A stretch of DNA of 64,000 nucleotides. It comes from Bradyrhizobium nitroreducens. Its GTDB lineage: Bacteria > Pseudomonadota > Alphaproteobacteria > Rhizobiales > Xanthobacteraceae. This document shows, in pieces, positions 43,772-54,386 of this stretch; within the stretch, counting starts at the first letter, position 1, and every line of letters begins with the position of its first letter. Under the pieces are notes generated by a model. The model did not search any database. It had not been told where the DNA came from and saw only the letters and a program-made list of their open reading frames with translations. Location: NCBI RefSeq assembly GCF_002776695.1, contig NZ_LFJC01000003.1, forward strand, positions 7,028,655 to 7,092,654. The letters are read 5' to 3'. Both the position numbers and the translations under genes were made by a program.

Positions 43772-45788
43772 TCAGGTCGCTTCCGGCAGCCACATCGTGA
43801 ATGTACTTCCGGAACCGAGGTGGCTCTCGGCCGTGATCTGTCCGCCCTGGCGCTTGATCAGGGTCTGGCTGATGGAGAGGCCCAGTCCGGTGCCTTGCCG
43901 CCGCTTCGTGGTGTAGAAGGGATCGAATATCTTCTCGATCACCTCATTGCTCATGCCGATGCCGGTGTCAGTGACCTCGATGGCGACGCCTTGATGGCCG
44001 TCGCGCTCGGCGTCGAAGGAGCGGAGCGTCAGGGTCCCGCCGTCCGGCATGGCGTGGATCGCGTTGACGATGAGATTGACCAGGACTTGCTGCAGTTCGT
44101 TCCGGTTCATCAGCACGAGCCGGCTGGCGCGGTCGTCCCTGACCACGGCGATCTCTGTCTTGTTCAGAAGATGCTGCACCAGCGGCAGACAGTCGGAGAT
44201 GACGCTCGCGGGCGCATGGCGCTCGACATAGCCGGCATATTCCTCCGGCCTTGCAAACTGCAACAGCTTGGTCACGATCTGGCTGATGCGGTGAATCTGC
44301 TCGTCGAGCAGGCGAAATTCGACCTTCGCCTTGTCGGCGTCGGCCCCGAACACGCTGCGGACGACGTCGAGATTGCCCTGCATCACCGCGATCGGATTGT
44401 TGATCTCGTGCGCGACTCCGGCGGTGATCTCGCCGATCGCAGCCAGCTTCTCGGACATGATGAGCTGCTTGGTGGTTGCCTCGAGCTTGAGATTGGCGTG
44501 CTCGAGGTCCCGGGTGCGCTCCAGCACGCGGACGTTCAGCTCCTCGTTCCATTCCCGGAGCTGTCGGTCGCGTTCCTGGATCTGGTCGAGCAGGCTGTCG
44601 AGATGAACCGCGACGCGGCCGATCTCGTCGCCCAACACCGGCATCTTGGTCCGGGCGGAGAGGTTCCCGCGCTCCACCTCGCCGATCGTCGCCGTGACAC
44701 GCTCCAGCGGCATGAAAATGGAGGTCGCCCAGCGCAGGAAGATCGGCACGGTCGCAGCGGTGATCGCGATGAACGCCGCGATGATGATCGCCAGCGTCTG
44801 GTACTTCGCCTCGCTGAACGGCTTCTCCAGAAAGCCGACATAGAGCATGCCGACCCGCTTGCCAAAGCTGTCGACCAGCGGCTCGTAGGCCGAGATGTAC
44901 CAGTCATTGACGACGAAAGCGCTGTCGAGCCAGGTGCGCCCCTCGCCCAGCACAGCCGAGCGCACCGCCGCCGACACGCGCGTGCCGAGCGCGCGACGTC
45001 CCTCGAACAGACGGACGTTGGTCGATATCCGCACGTCGTCCAGGAACAGCGTCGCGGTGCCCTGGCTGCCCTCCGGCAGGCTCGCCGCGCGGTAGACGAG
45101 ATCGTTGATCGTGTCGATGAATTCGAGGTTCTGGTTGAGCAGCGTGCCGCCGACCAGCGCGGCGGCGCCACCGTCGGGCAGCATCGCCCGGCTCGCCGCG
45201 TGCACAACCATGCCGCGCGTCTCCGTGCTGCGGTCGGTCGGCACCGCGTTCGGGGTCGGCACCAGGTCCAATCGCGCCCGCTCGGCCAGGGCCGGCGAAA
45301 TTGCGGCGAGCTCGTCATTGCCGAAAATGTCTACGCCCGTCGCAGCGACCTTGCCCGACAGCGCCGCCATGACGATCGGCCAGTCATGTCTCGGTCGACG
45401 CTGCAGCGGCGGCGATGAGGCCAGGACGTCGCCGCGATCGTTGGTCAGGTACAGGAAATCGAGACCGATCTCCTTGCGGGTCTCGTCGAGCAGATCGCGC
45501 AGCGAGCCGCGCGCATCCGGTGCCAGCACCTCGTGGAAGCGGGCCGACAGGCCGAGCGCCCGGACCTGGACGCCGGTCTTTTCCAGGATACGAGCGAGAT
45601 ATTGGTGGGCGATGGTGAGATCGCCGTTGACCTTGGAGATCAGGGCCGCGTCGAATTTCGCGTTCCAACGAAAGATCGCAACACCGAGCAGGAGCGGCAG
45701 GATGACCAGCATCGGCAGCAAGGCGATCGCGAGCAACCGGAAGCGGACGGAGCGTCTCCGCACAAGCTCGTCGCTGCGGCGGGCACCA

Positions 45789-45796
<8 letters not shown>
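43772..45796 (-). CDS. Membrane sensor histidine kinase
   Basis: 674 residues. TM1 (about 18-42), a large periplasmic Cache-like sensor (about 45-320), TM2 (about 325-350), HAMP, a coiled coil, HisKA with phosphoryl His near 462 (GVAHEINNPIAVMQ) and HATPase (NLIVNAIHAMP, DTGIGM, GTGLGLSISQ). It overlaps the response-regulator gene by 8 nt and is its partner. DctB-like architecture; oxalate or formate is a plausible signal from context only. Confidence 0.93.
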
Positions 45797-47222
<1,426 letters not shown>

Positions 47223-47362
47223 GCCCGATGTCTTGGGTTTGAGAGTTTAGGTTTGAGCTCATTCCACCGCATACAGCGGTGCTTTCGCATTGCAGCGAAG
47301 TCCCGACCGTTCCTCCGCAGCTGCAACATAGTCAAACGTCGCCGCCGTGAACATTCGCCTTT

Positions 47363-47596
47363 CTACGAGGCGCCGCTCTTTTCGACCAGGAACACGATGC
47401 GCGCCTCGTTGCGTTCGGTGATCTCGACCTTGTCGCCGGTCTCGCGGATCAGGTTCGGAATGTCAATCACCGACAAGGGATCAGTGCAATGGACCTCGAG
47501 CTGATCGCCCGGCTGTAACGGCTTGAGCGCCTTGCGCGTCTTCAGGGCGGGCAAGGGGCATTTCAGTCCCGTGAGATCGAGCGTCGTTCTGGTCAT
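47363..47596 (-). CDS. TusA-family sulfur carrier
   Basis: 77 residues with the family motif CPLPALKTRKAL, whose first cysteine carries the persulfide. In E. coli, TusA takes sulfur from IscS for tRNA thiolation and for molybdenum cofactor. Here it lies between moeA and the two-component genes in a formate dehydrogenase region, so supply of sulfur for Moco or for FdhD is likely. Confidence 0.9.
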   Translation of the reverse strand: MTRTTLDLTGLKCPLPALKTRKALKPLQPGDQLEVHCTDPLSVIDIPNLIRETGDKVEITERNEARIVFLVEKSGAS

Positions 47597-47643
47597 GGCG
47601 GCAACATGGCGGGAGGGAGCGATGGCGTCAACGAGAGGACTCT

Positions 47644-48900
47644 CTAGAACAGACCCGCATAGGACAAAAAGCCTACGTCCTGCCCCGGCTCGACCTGCGT
47701 CACCTCTTCACCGAGCTCGACGAGGCCTTCGGTCTCGACCAGCGAGGACAACAGCCCCGCCCCCTCGCGCGGAAACTTGATGGCCTCGAGCCCGCCGTCC
47801 TGCGCGCGCCGCAAGGAAACGCGCACATATTCACGCCGGCCCGCCTTCTTCTTGTAGGTAAACGCCGCGCGCAACGGGATCGGCGTCAATGGTTCCGGCA
47901 AGCTGCCCGCCAGCGCCAGCAGTGTCGGCCGCACCACATGGACGAAGGTCACGAAGCTCGCGACGGGATTGCCGGGCAGTCCGATCAGCGGCGTGCCGTC
48001 GATGATGCCCATCGCCACCGGCCGGCCGGGCTTGATCGCCATCCGCCACAGCACCAGCGAGCCGATGCTCTCGACCGCGGCCTTGACGTGATCCTCTTCG
48101 CCGGTCGAGACCCCGCCGGTGGTGAGGATCAGATCGTGTTGCCCCGCCACCTGCTTCAGGCCGTCCGCAAGCGAGGTCCGCTCGTCGCGGAGAATGCCGA
48201 GGTCGCTGACCTCGCAGCCGAGACGGCGCAGCATCGCCATCAGCATGAAGCGGTTGGAATCGAACAGCTGCGAGGCGGCACGCGGCTCGCCGGGGGACGC
48301 CAGCTCGTCGCCGGTCGAGAACACCGCAACGCGAATGCGCCTGACGACGTCGAGACTGACAAGTCCGAACGCCGCCGCGAGCGCGACGTGCTGCGGCCGC
48401 AAGCGCTGGCCCGCACGGAGGGCGACATGTCCCTGGGCAATGTCCTCGCCCGCGGGCCGGACATTGGCTCCAGGCTTCAGCCCCGGCGGCAGCACGATCC
48501 TGCCTGAAGCATCGATGCGGACGTCCTCCTGCATGAAGACGGTTTCCGCACCCGGCGGCATCGGCGCGCCCGTGAAGATGCGCGCGGTGTGGCCGGGCTT
48601 GATCGCTGCCTGGGCAAGCCCGCCGGCCTGGATGCGGCCGTCCAGCGCGAGCGCATGCTCGGCGCCAACAGGGAGATCGGCGGTCCGCACGGCGTAGCCG
48701 TCGACGGCCGAGTTGGTGAAGGGCGGCAGCGGCAGCGGCGCCGCGACGTCGCGCGCCAGCACGCGCCCGTCCGCCTCGACCAGCGTCGCTGTCTCCAGAT
48801 CGGCGATGGCGCTGACGCGCGTCGTGATGAGACCGACGGCGTCGTCGACCGACATCATCGGGCCGCCGAAGGCAAAGCAATCGTCAGAGAGTTGCGCCAT
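47644..48900 (-). CDS. moeA: Molybdopterin molybdotransferase MoeA
   Basis: 418 residues. Inserts molybdate into adenylylated molybdopterin. Family features: PLPPFTNSAVDGYAV near the N-terminus, GAPMPPGAETVFMQED, STGDEL, LTTGGVSTGEEDHVK, KPGRPVAMG and LPGNPVASFVTF. Full length. It follows mobB by 9 bp. Two further MoeA-like proteins occur at 54-57 kb; this one is the canonical copy. Confidence 0.95.
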   Translation of the reverse strand: MAQLSDDCFAFGGPMMSVDDAVGLITTRVSAIADLETATLVEADGRVLARDVAAPLPLPPFTNSAVDGYAVRTADLPVGAEHALALDGRIQAGGLAQAAIKPGHTARIFTGAPMPPGAETVFMQEDVRIDASGRIVLPPGLKPGANVRPAGEDIAQGHVALRAGQRLRPQHVALAAAFGLVSLDVVRRIRVAVFSTGDELASPGEPRAASQLFDSNRFMLMAMLRRLGCEVSDLGILRDERTSLADGLKQVAGQHDLILTTGGVSTGEEDHVKAAVESIGSLVLWRMAIKPGRPVAMGIIDGTPLIGLPGNPVASFVTFVHVVRPTLLALAGSLPEPLTPIPLRAAFTYKKKAGRREYVRVSLRRAQDGGLEAIKFPREGAGLLSSLVETEGLVELGEEVTQVEPGQDVGFLSYAGLF

Positions 48901-48909
48901 GGTGCCTCG

Positions 48910-49437
48910 TCAGCGTATCGCGGCGCTCTTCGCCACCGCTTCCTCGACCGGCATCGCCGCGCGCAGCAGCAAGGCCGCCGCGCCTTCGATGTCGTCGAGA
49001 TGGACAGTCGGCAGCCCGGTGTCAATGGCGGTGTCGGTCGCGATCCCGGCAATCCCGGGATCGTCTGGGAACAGCAGCGGCTTTCCGTTTGCCGCGCGAT
49101 GCACCTCGATCTTGCGATGCGGCTCGCGCTTGAAGCCCTCGACCACGACGAGATCGACGGCGGACAGCTTGCCCAACAGTTCCGGCAGCCGCGGCTCCGC
49201 CGCACCGCGCAGTTCGTGCATCAAGGCCCAGCGGTTCGAGGAAGCCACAAGCACCTCGGCCGCGCCGGCCTCCCGATGCCGCCAGGAATCCTTGCCGGGT
49301 ACATCGACGTCGAACTGGTGATGCGCGTGCTTGATGACCGAGACGCGAAGGCCCTGCGCGTTGAAATGCGGGATCAGCCGCGTCAACAACGTCGTCTTTC
49401 CCGCACCGCTCCAGCCCGCCAGGCCGATGACCTTCAT
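48910..49437 (-). CDS. mobB: Molybdopterin-guanine dinucleotide adapter MobB
   Basis: 175-residue GTP-binding protein with P-loop GWSGAGKTTLLTRL at 7-20 and VVVEGFKREPHRKIEVHR. It assists MobA in making bis-MGD, which formate dehydrogenase needs. First gene of the leftward moco set (mobB, moeA, tusA). Confidence 0.94.
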   Translation of the reverse strand: MKVIGLAGWSGAGKTTLLTRLIPHFNAQGLRVSVIKHAHHQFDVDVPGKDSWRHREAGAAEVLVASSNRWALMHELRGAAEPRLPELLGKLSAVDLVVVEGFKREPHRKIEVHRAANGKPLLFPDDPGIAGIATDTAIDTGLPTVHLDDIEGAAALLLRAAMPVEEAVAKSAAIR

Positions 49438-49491
49438 TCCAGCTCCGTCTCAGCAGGTCGCATGGTCTGTGGTGGAACCACAGCTCCTCCC

Positions 49492-49608
49492 CGTCATTGC
49501 GAGGTGCTCGTGACAAAATTGCGCAGCAATTTTGCACTGAAGCGACGAAGCAATCCAGACCGTCGCCGCGGAAATAGTCTGGATTGCTTCGCTACGCTCG
49601 CAATGACG
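49492..49608. repeat. Palindromic intergenic repeat with a nested palindrome
   Basis: Outer arms CGTCATTGCGAG (49492-49503) and CTCGCAATGACG (49597-49608); inner 15-bp arms at 49546-49560 and 49577-49591. Between the outer and inner left arms is an extra dyad AAAATTGC-GCA-GCAATTTT (49515-49533) absent from the related copy at 36366-36448. Confidence 0.85.
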
Positions 49609-49680
49609 AACGGAGGGATTTACCTATTCTCGCTCATGCTTATATCGGCTTGACGCGAATGTCATGCTAACCTCACCGCC

Positions 49681-50571
49681 ATGATGAAGATCGACAAAGC
49701 CCCGGTGCCCCTGATCATCCCCAATCCGGACGATCCGCGCCTGACCCAGAGCGTGATCGGGACCGACCAGACCGGCGCCAGGGTCGAGATCAAGGTGCCG
49801 ATGGAGCGGCCGCTGACGCTCTACCTGAATGCGCAGGAGATCGTCACCATGATGACGATCGGCGACTATCCGGAATATCTGGCGCTCGGCTATTTGCTGA
49901 ACCAGAACATGCTGAAATATAATGACGCCGTCACCGAGGTCGAATACGACGACGATCTCCAGGTGGTCGTGGTGCGCACCGAACATCACACCAATTTCGA
50001 GGCCAAGCTGAAGAAGCGCACGCAGACTTCCGGCTGCGCGCAGGGCACGGCCTTTGGCGACCTGCTTGAGGCAGTCGAGAGCGTCGCGCTGCCGAAGGCG
50101 GAGCTGCGCACCTCCTGGCTGTACCAGATGACGCAGACCATCAACACCATGCCCTCGCTCTATCTCGAGGCCGGCGCGATCCACGGCTGCGTGCTGTGCA
50201 AAGAAGGCGCCCCGCTCTGCTACACCGAGGACGTCGGCCGGCACAACGCCGTCGACAAGATCGCCGGCTGGATGTACCGCCACGGCGTCGACCCCGGCGA
50301 CAAGATCCTCTACACGACGGGGCGCCTCACCTCGGAGATGGTGATCAAGACGGTGCGGATGGGCATTCCGATCCTGGTGTCGCGGTCCGGCTTCACCGCT
50401 TGGGGCGTCGATCTCGCAAGGCAGGTCGGGCTGACGCTGGTCGGACGCACCCGCGGCAAGCGCTTCATCGTCCTCGCGGGCGAGGAGCGCATCGTCTACG
50501 ACCAGGACCTCGCTTACGTCGAGGAGGAGTCGGCGAAGCACAAGCGCAAGGGTGAAGGTGGTGACGACTGA
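49681..50571 (+). CDS. fdhD: Formate dehydrogenase accessory sulfurtransferase FdhD/FdsC
   Basis: 296 residues. In this family the protein moves sulfur from IscS to bis-MGD for formate dehydrogenase. Family regions include ALGYLLNQNML, the active loop TSGCAQGT, YTEDVGRHNAVDKIAGW, YTTGRLTSEMVIK and SRSGFTAWGVDLA. E. coli FdhD has CxxC in the loop (C121/C124); this protein has only Cys119 there, though CVLC occurs at 170-173. Overlaps mobA by 20 nt. Confidence 0.94.
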   Translation: MMKIDKAPVPLIIPNPDDPRLTQSVIGTDQTGARVEIKVPMERPLTLYLNAQEIVTMMTIGDYPEYLALGYLLNQNMLKYNDAVTEVEYDDDLQVVVVRTEHHTNFEAKLKKRTQTSGCAQGTAFGDLLEAVESVALPKAELRTSWLYQMTQTINTMPSLYLEAGAIHGCVLCKEGAPLCYTEDVGRHNAVDKIAGWMYRHGVDPGDKILYTTGRLTSEMVIKTVRMGIPILVSRSGFTAWGVDLARQVGLTLVGRTRGKRFIVLAGEERIVYDQDLAYVEEESAKHKRKGEGGDD

Positions 50572-51208
50572 TTTCCCGGCCACGCACATTCCACCAACTC
50601 TTGGCGTGCTGCTCGCCGGCGGCCTGGCGCGGCGCATGGGCGGCGGCGACAAGCCAATGCGCACCATCGGCGGCCGCACCATTCTGGAACGCGTGATCGC
50701 GCGATTGACGCCCCAATGCAGCGGATTGATCCTGAACGCCAATGGCGATCCCGCGCGCTTCGCCCCATTCGGCTTGCAGGTCATCGCGGACGACGTGCCC
50801 AACTTCCCAGGCCCGCTCGCCGGTATTTTGGCCGCCCTCGACTGGACCGCGACGAACCGGCCGGAGATCGAATGGGTGCTCAGCGCCGCCGGCGACTGCC
50901 CCTTCCTGCCGCGCGATCTGGTCGCCCGCCTGCATGATGCGCGGAGCCGCGAGAACGCGCAGCTCGCGGTCGCCGCCTCGGGCGAGCAATCGCACCCCGT
51001 GATCGGTCTTTGGAAGGTCGCCCTGCGCGACGAGCTGCGCCACGCGCTCGTCGTCGAAGACCTCCGCAAGATCGACCGCTGGACCGCGCGCTATCCGCTG
51101 GCGACGGTGACGTGGCCGACCGCGCCGCTCGATCCGTTCTTCAATGCCAACACGGTCGAGGATATCGCCGAGGCGGAGCGGCTGGCGGCTCTGGATGAGG
51201 TGTTCTAG
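50552..51208 (+). CDS. mobA: Molybdenum cofactor guanylyltransferase MobA
   Basis: 218 residues. Nucleotidyltransferase signature GVLLAGGLARRMGGGDKPM, then DVPNFPGPLAGILAAL and SAAGDCPFLP. It joins GMP to molybdopterin to give MGD. Coupled to fdhD by overlap. The 3' end (coding DPFFNANTVEDIAEAERLAA) has a diverged second copy at 52868-52936, beyond an inserted foreign gene. Confidence 0.95.
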   Translation: MKVVTTDFPATHIPPTLGVLLAGGLARRMGGGDKPMRTIGGRTILERVIARLTPQCSGLILNANGDPARFAPFGLQVIADDVPNFPGPLAGILAALDWTATNRPEIEWVLSAAGDCPFLPRDLVARLHDARSRENAQLAVAASGEQSHPVIGLWKVALRDELRHALVVEDLRKIDRWTARYPLATVTWPTAPLDPFFNANTVEDIAEAERLAALDEVF

Positions 51209-51423
51209 TAGTACGCGTGGCAAGGTCGTACACCGAGAAGGCTGCTGGCCCATAGCGGAAGCTAGGTAGTACTCTGACCTACCACATCCCTAATTTTGTT
51301 GGGATCAGGATAGGTAGATATCTGATTTCGTAACAGCGATGGAAATGGGCATTCTGATCCGATAACATCAACGCAACAAGTCCGGTCCAAACTCGATGTC
51401 AGCGCGGGTCGTAAGGCACTATC
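51209..51423. other. Left flank of the mobA-end insert
   Basis: 215 bp with lower GC than the neighbours and no ORF that I trust. It marks the passage from mobA into the foreign gene. No integrase, tRNA or perfect direct repeat is seen. Confidence 0.5.
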
Positions 51424-52749
51424 ATGGCAAGAGCAGCTCCTAAGAGTCCCGTCACTCGTGACACGGTCTTCGTCGCCGGCGGCCAACCATCCGTCACTTA
51501 CGTCGAACGCGATCACCTCAAGATCAGAGACGACCTGCAAAGGGCGCTCAAGGTACCTAACCAAATTGTTTCTCTCGCCGGACCGACTAAAACAGGAAAG
51601 ACGGTTCTTTGTAAGGAGATTCTTGGCGACAAAGAGTACGTATGGGTCGAAGGTGGCCAAATTGAATCGTCCCATCAAATCTGGGACAAGATCTGCTACA
51701 TCCTCAACTACCCGGTCGAAATTTCGAAATCTCATCGAGAGGAAGGAAAAGCAGGATTTACCGCCGGCTTGAAGAACTTTTTCTCGGTGGAAGGCTCGTT
51801 GCTCAGCAGCGAAGAGGGAAAGCGCACTTATAAGATCGACTCCATGTCTTCGGCGATCAAGCGTCTATCTGATCGCATGATCACGTTAGTCGTGGACGAT
51901 TTTCACTATTTGCCTCCGGAAGCCAGGACTTCGTTCCTGAGAAATATCAAGGGCCCAGTCTTTAATGGATTAAAGCTTGTGCTGCTCTCCGTGACACATC
52001 GAGGCCTCGACGCTGTTAAGGCTGAGAACGAGTTACAGGGGCGCGTTTATTCAGTCATCTCGCCCCCATGGGATATCGCTGATCTCAAGATGATTGGCGA
52101 GCGAGGATTCGCAGCACTGAACATCATTTGCCCAGCGCGCATCCTGAGCAGACTAGCCGATGAGGCACAGGGTAGTCCATTCCTCATGCAAAAGCTGTGC
52201 TGGGAAATTTGCGCAGGAATTGGGGTTGATCAAAGGCCAAGCGACCCAATCACAATCTCAGATCAATATGACTTCGTTCCAATATGCGAGAGACTGTCGC
52301 GCGATTTCGGGCATCCAATCTATCAAAAACTCGAAGTTGGTCCCCAGAGCCGCAAGTCTCGAAGAAAACGACGGCTAAAATCGGGAGGAACGGCGGACAT
52401 CTACAAAGCTATTCTTATGGCGATCTCCGCGACGGGGCCAAACGCAAGCATTTCATATGAAGAACTAAGGCTTGGACTAGTTGATCTCCTCGCGGAAGAT
52501 CCACCGCAAAAGCACGAAGTAACATCCGCGTTGAAACATCTGGCAAGCATCTCCCAGAATATTGGCAATGATGCAGGGATCGACTGGGATGCTGATGAAC
52601 GCAAAATTGATATAAGCGACCCCTATCTTCGGTTCTATCTCAGATGGCAGATCAGACCTGTAGCGACGTCTCGATCGTCGCAATACGAGCTTCGCTTGGC
52701 TACCCAAGCCTTCTCAAGACTGTTGGACAGGGTGATTGGGAAGAAGTAG
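51424..52749 (+). CDS. AAA/STAND-type ATPase of unknown function
   Basis: 441 residues. Walker A GPTKTGKT at 53-60; Walker B VVDDF at 156-160; SVTHRG near 189-194 resembling a sensor-1 strand; winged-helix-like C-terminal region (about 325-410) ending with DISDPYLRFYLRW at 396-408, a motif that recalls the end of archaeal-type ATPase_2 proteins. Basic patch RKSRRKRRLK at 310-319. Base composition and codons (many AAA, ATA, TTA, CTA) are clearly more AT-rich than neighbours. No effector domain is visible. Could be a defence-type STAND protein or a mobile-element ATPase; I do not assign a role. Confidence 0.85.
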   Translation: MARAAPKSPVTRDTVFVAGGQPSVTYVERDHLKIRDDLQRALKVPNQIVSLAGPTKTGKTVLCKEILGDKEYVWVEGGQIESSHQIWDKICYILNYPVEISKSHREEGKAGFTAGLKNFFSVEGSLLSSEEGKRTYKIDSMSSAIKRLSDRMITLVVDDFHYLPPEARTSFLRNIKGPVFNGLKLVLLSVTHRGLDAVKAENELQGRVYSVISPPWDIADLKMIGERGFAALNIICPARILSRLADEAQGSPFLMQKLCWEICAGIGVDQRPSDPITISDQYDFVPICERLSRDFGHPIYQKLEVGPQSRKSRRKRRLKSGGTADIYKAILMAISATGPNASISYEELRLGLVDLLAEDPPQKHEVTSALKHLASISQNIGNDAGIDWDADERKIDISDPYLRFYLRWQIRPVATSRSSQYELRLATQAFSRLLDRVIGKK

Positions 52750-52867
52750 TGAGCCGTAATCTTCACGGCCATTAGTAAGTTGCCCGCCACGCTTGCGAAC
52801 TACCTGCAGTGGACTGTCGCGCGATGTCACTTTCCAGAATTGGTAGATTTGTCGTGTGACTGAGACG

Positions 52868-52936
52868 TTCTATCCGTTCTTCAACGCCTACACGATCGAG
52901 GATATCGCCGAGCCCGAACGCCTTGCGGCGGCGTGA
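52868..52936 (+). pseudogene. Diverged remnant of a mobA 3' end
   Basis: Translates as FYPFFNAYTIEDIAEPERLA(AA) then TGA. Over 60 aligned bases (52871-52930 against 51131-51190) I count 10 differences, about 83% identity, with most changes at third positions. No start or N-terminal part of mobA is present, so this is a remnant. Confidence 0.82.
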
Positions 52937-53017
52937 AGACCAGCCCAAGTTCATCAACCTTGAACCGGAGCAGACAAGCGAACGACCAATGATTGGGACG
53001 TTGCTCCGGGATGCGCC

Positions 53018-53248
53018 ATGGCCGACTCTCTCCTGGAAGTCATTTTCGATGTCATCGATTTCACGCTCGATGTCTCGGACGTGATTGATCGCACGAAACA
53101 GCAGAGCAAGCCTGACACCGTCGATGTCCCGCCGGACCCGAAACCGTTACCGGCCGCCGCACAGTGTGAGCTGGCCGAAGCCGAGGAACGGGAGCGCCGG
53201 CGCGAGCAGGCCGCTCAAGCCGCCAGCGGCACCGACCAGGCGTCGTAG
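53018..53248 (+). CDS. Small hypothetical protein
   Basis: 76 residues. Amphipathic hydrophobic N-terminus (LLEVIFDVIDFTLDVSDVI) and a charged, Glu/Arg-rich C-terminus. A GGGA ribosome binding site lies 6-7 bp before the ATG. The 3' end overlaps the convergent monooxygenase gene by 34 bp. No family recognised. Confidence 0.5.
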   Translation: MADSLLEVIFDVIDFTLDVSDVIDRTKQQSKPDTVDVPPDPKPLPAAAQCELAEAEERERRREQAAQAASGTDQAS

Positions 53249-54342
53249 CCGTAGACCCAGCTTGTATCGGTCCGCTCCTTCAGCCAGATGTTGGCGCGAG
53301 ACGTCTCCTGCACCCGGGTCGTGCGTGCTTTGCGGGTTGCCTCGAAGCGGCGGAATGCATCTGCGACGCCATCGCGGTCGATGCCGTCGAGGCATCGCGA
53401 CAACACTGCCGCATCCTCGATCGCCATCGCCGCGCCCTGCGCCATGTAGGGCGTCATGGGATGACAGGCATCGCCGAGCAGGGTCACCTTGCCGTCTGCC
53501 CAACGGTCGAGCGCCTCGCGGTCCATGATCGCCCATTTGTGCACGTCGGGGCACGCGGCGAGCACCTTGCCGACCTCCGGATGAAAGCCCTCGAACGAGG
53601 CGCGCAGATCGCGTACGTCGCCCTTCGCAGACCAGGACTCGATGCGGAAGTCAGGCTCGGGCTGGCTGGTGACGAGATAAACCTCGCTCCGATCAGACTT
53701 AACGTAATAGATCACGATGTGGCGGTCCTCGCCCCACCACTTCGTGCAGTCGTCGATTGTCTTCCCAACGAGCAGTGTCGCTGGATAGGTCGTGCGATAG
53801 GCGATGCGGCCGGTGAACTTGGCCGGCGCTGTGTCGAACAGGATGTCGCGCATTGTCGAATGGACGCCGTCCGCGCCGACCACGGCATCGGCGACGGCGC
53901 TGCTGCCGTCTGCAAAGCTCAAGCGGACGCCCTCGCCGGTCTCGTCGAGACCGACCAGCTTGTGGTTCAGCTTCACGAGTTCCGGCACGGCGCTCGCGAG
54001 CGCCGCATGCAGATCGCCGCGATGGGCGAGCAGGTAGGGAGCGCCGAATTTCTCTTCCGCGCTCTCGCCGAAGATCATGTCGAACTTGATGTCGCCGCTC
54101 TTCCAGTCGCGGTTGTTCCAGGAGCGCGGATAGAACGAGTGCTCCCGCATCCGCTCCTCCAGCCCGAGCGCGCGCAACACCTTCATGGCGTTGCAGCCGA
54201 TCTGGATGCCGGCGCCGACGCGTGCGAACCGGAAGGCCTGCTCGTAGACCATCACGTCGACACCGACGCGCATGAGCGCCGCGGCGGTCGCAAGCCCACC
54301 CATGCCGGGACCCACGATCGCAACCGAAAGCGGCCTTGCCAT
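53215..54342 (-). CDS. FAD-dependent aromatic monooxygenase, NicC-like
   Basis: 375 residues from the ATG at 54342 (GGGGGA ribosome binding site); an ATG at 54387 that overlaps the previous stop as TGATG is the alternative. FAD motifs VAIVGPGMGGLATAAAL, VVGADGVHSTMRD and LLGDACHPMTPYMAQGAAMA. CTKWWGEDRHIVIYYV and the end WVYGYDAW closely follow 6-hydroxynicotinate 3-monooxygenase (NicC). It is the last gene of a molybdenum-related operon, which fits because nicotinate hydroxylation needs a Mo enzyme. Salicylate-type hydroxylase is an alternative. Confidence 0.87.
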   Translation of the reverse strand: MARPLSVAIVGPGMGGLATAAALMRVGVDVMVYEQAFRFARVGAGIQIGCNAMKVLRALGLEERMREHSFYPRSWNNRDWKSGDIKFDMIFGESAEEKFGAPYLLAHRGDLHAALASAVPELVKLNHKLVGLDETGEGVRLSFADGSSAVADAVVGADGVHSTMRDILFDTAPAKFTGRIAYRTTYPATLLVGKTIDDCTKWWGEDRHIVIYYVKSDRSEVYLVTSQPEPDFRIESWSAKGDVRDLRASFEGFHPEVGKVLAACPDVHKWAIMDREALDRWADGKVTLLGDACHPMTPYMAQGAAMAIEDAAVLSRCLDGIDRDGVADAFRRFEATRKARTTRVQETSRANIWLKERTDTSWVYGYDAWSVPLAA

Positions 54343-54386
54343 CGCGTCCCCCACCCTGTCGCGCGGCTTGCATGCCGCGTCGTCCA

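Noticed and set aside
51262..51735. Minus-strand 157-codon ORF at the start of the foreign ATPase
   Set aside because: Antisense to the Walker A region of the ATPase and without coding features of its own.
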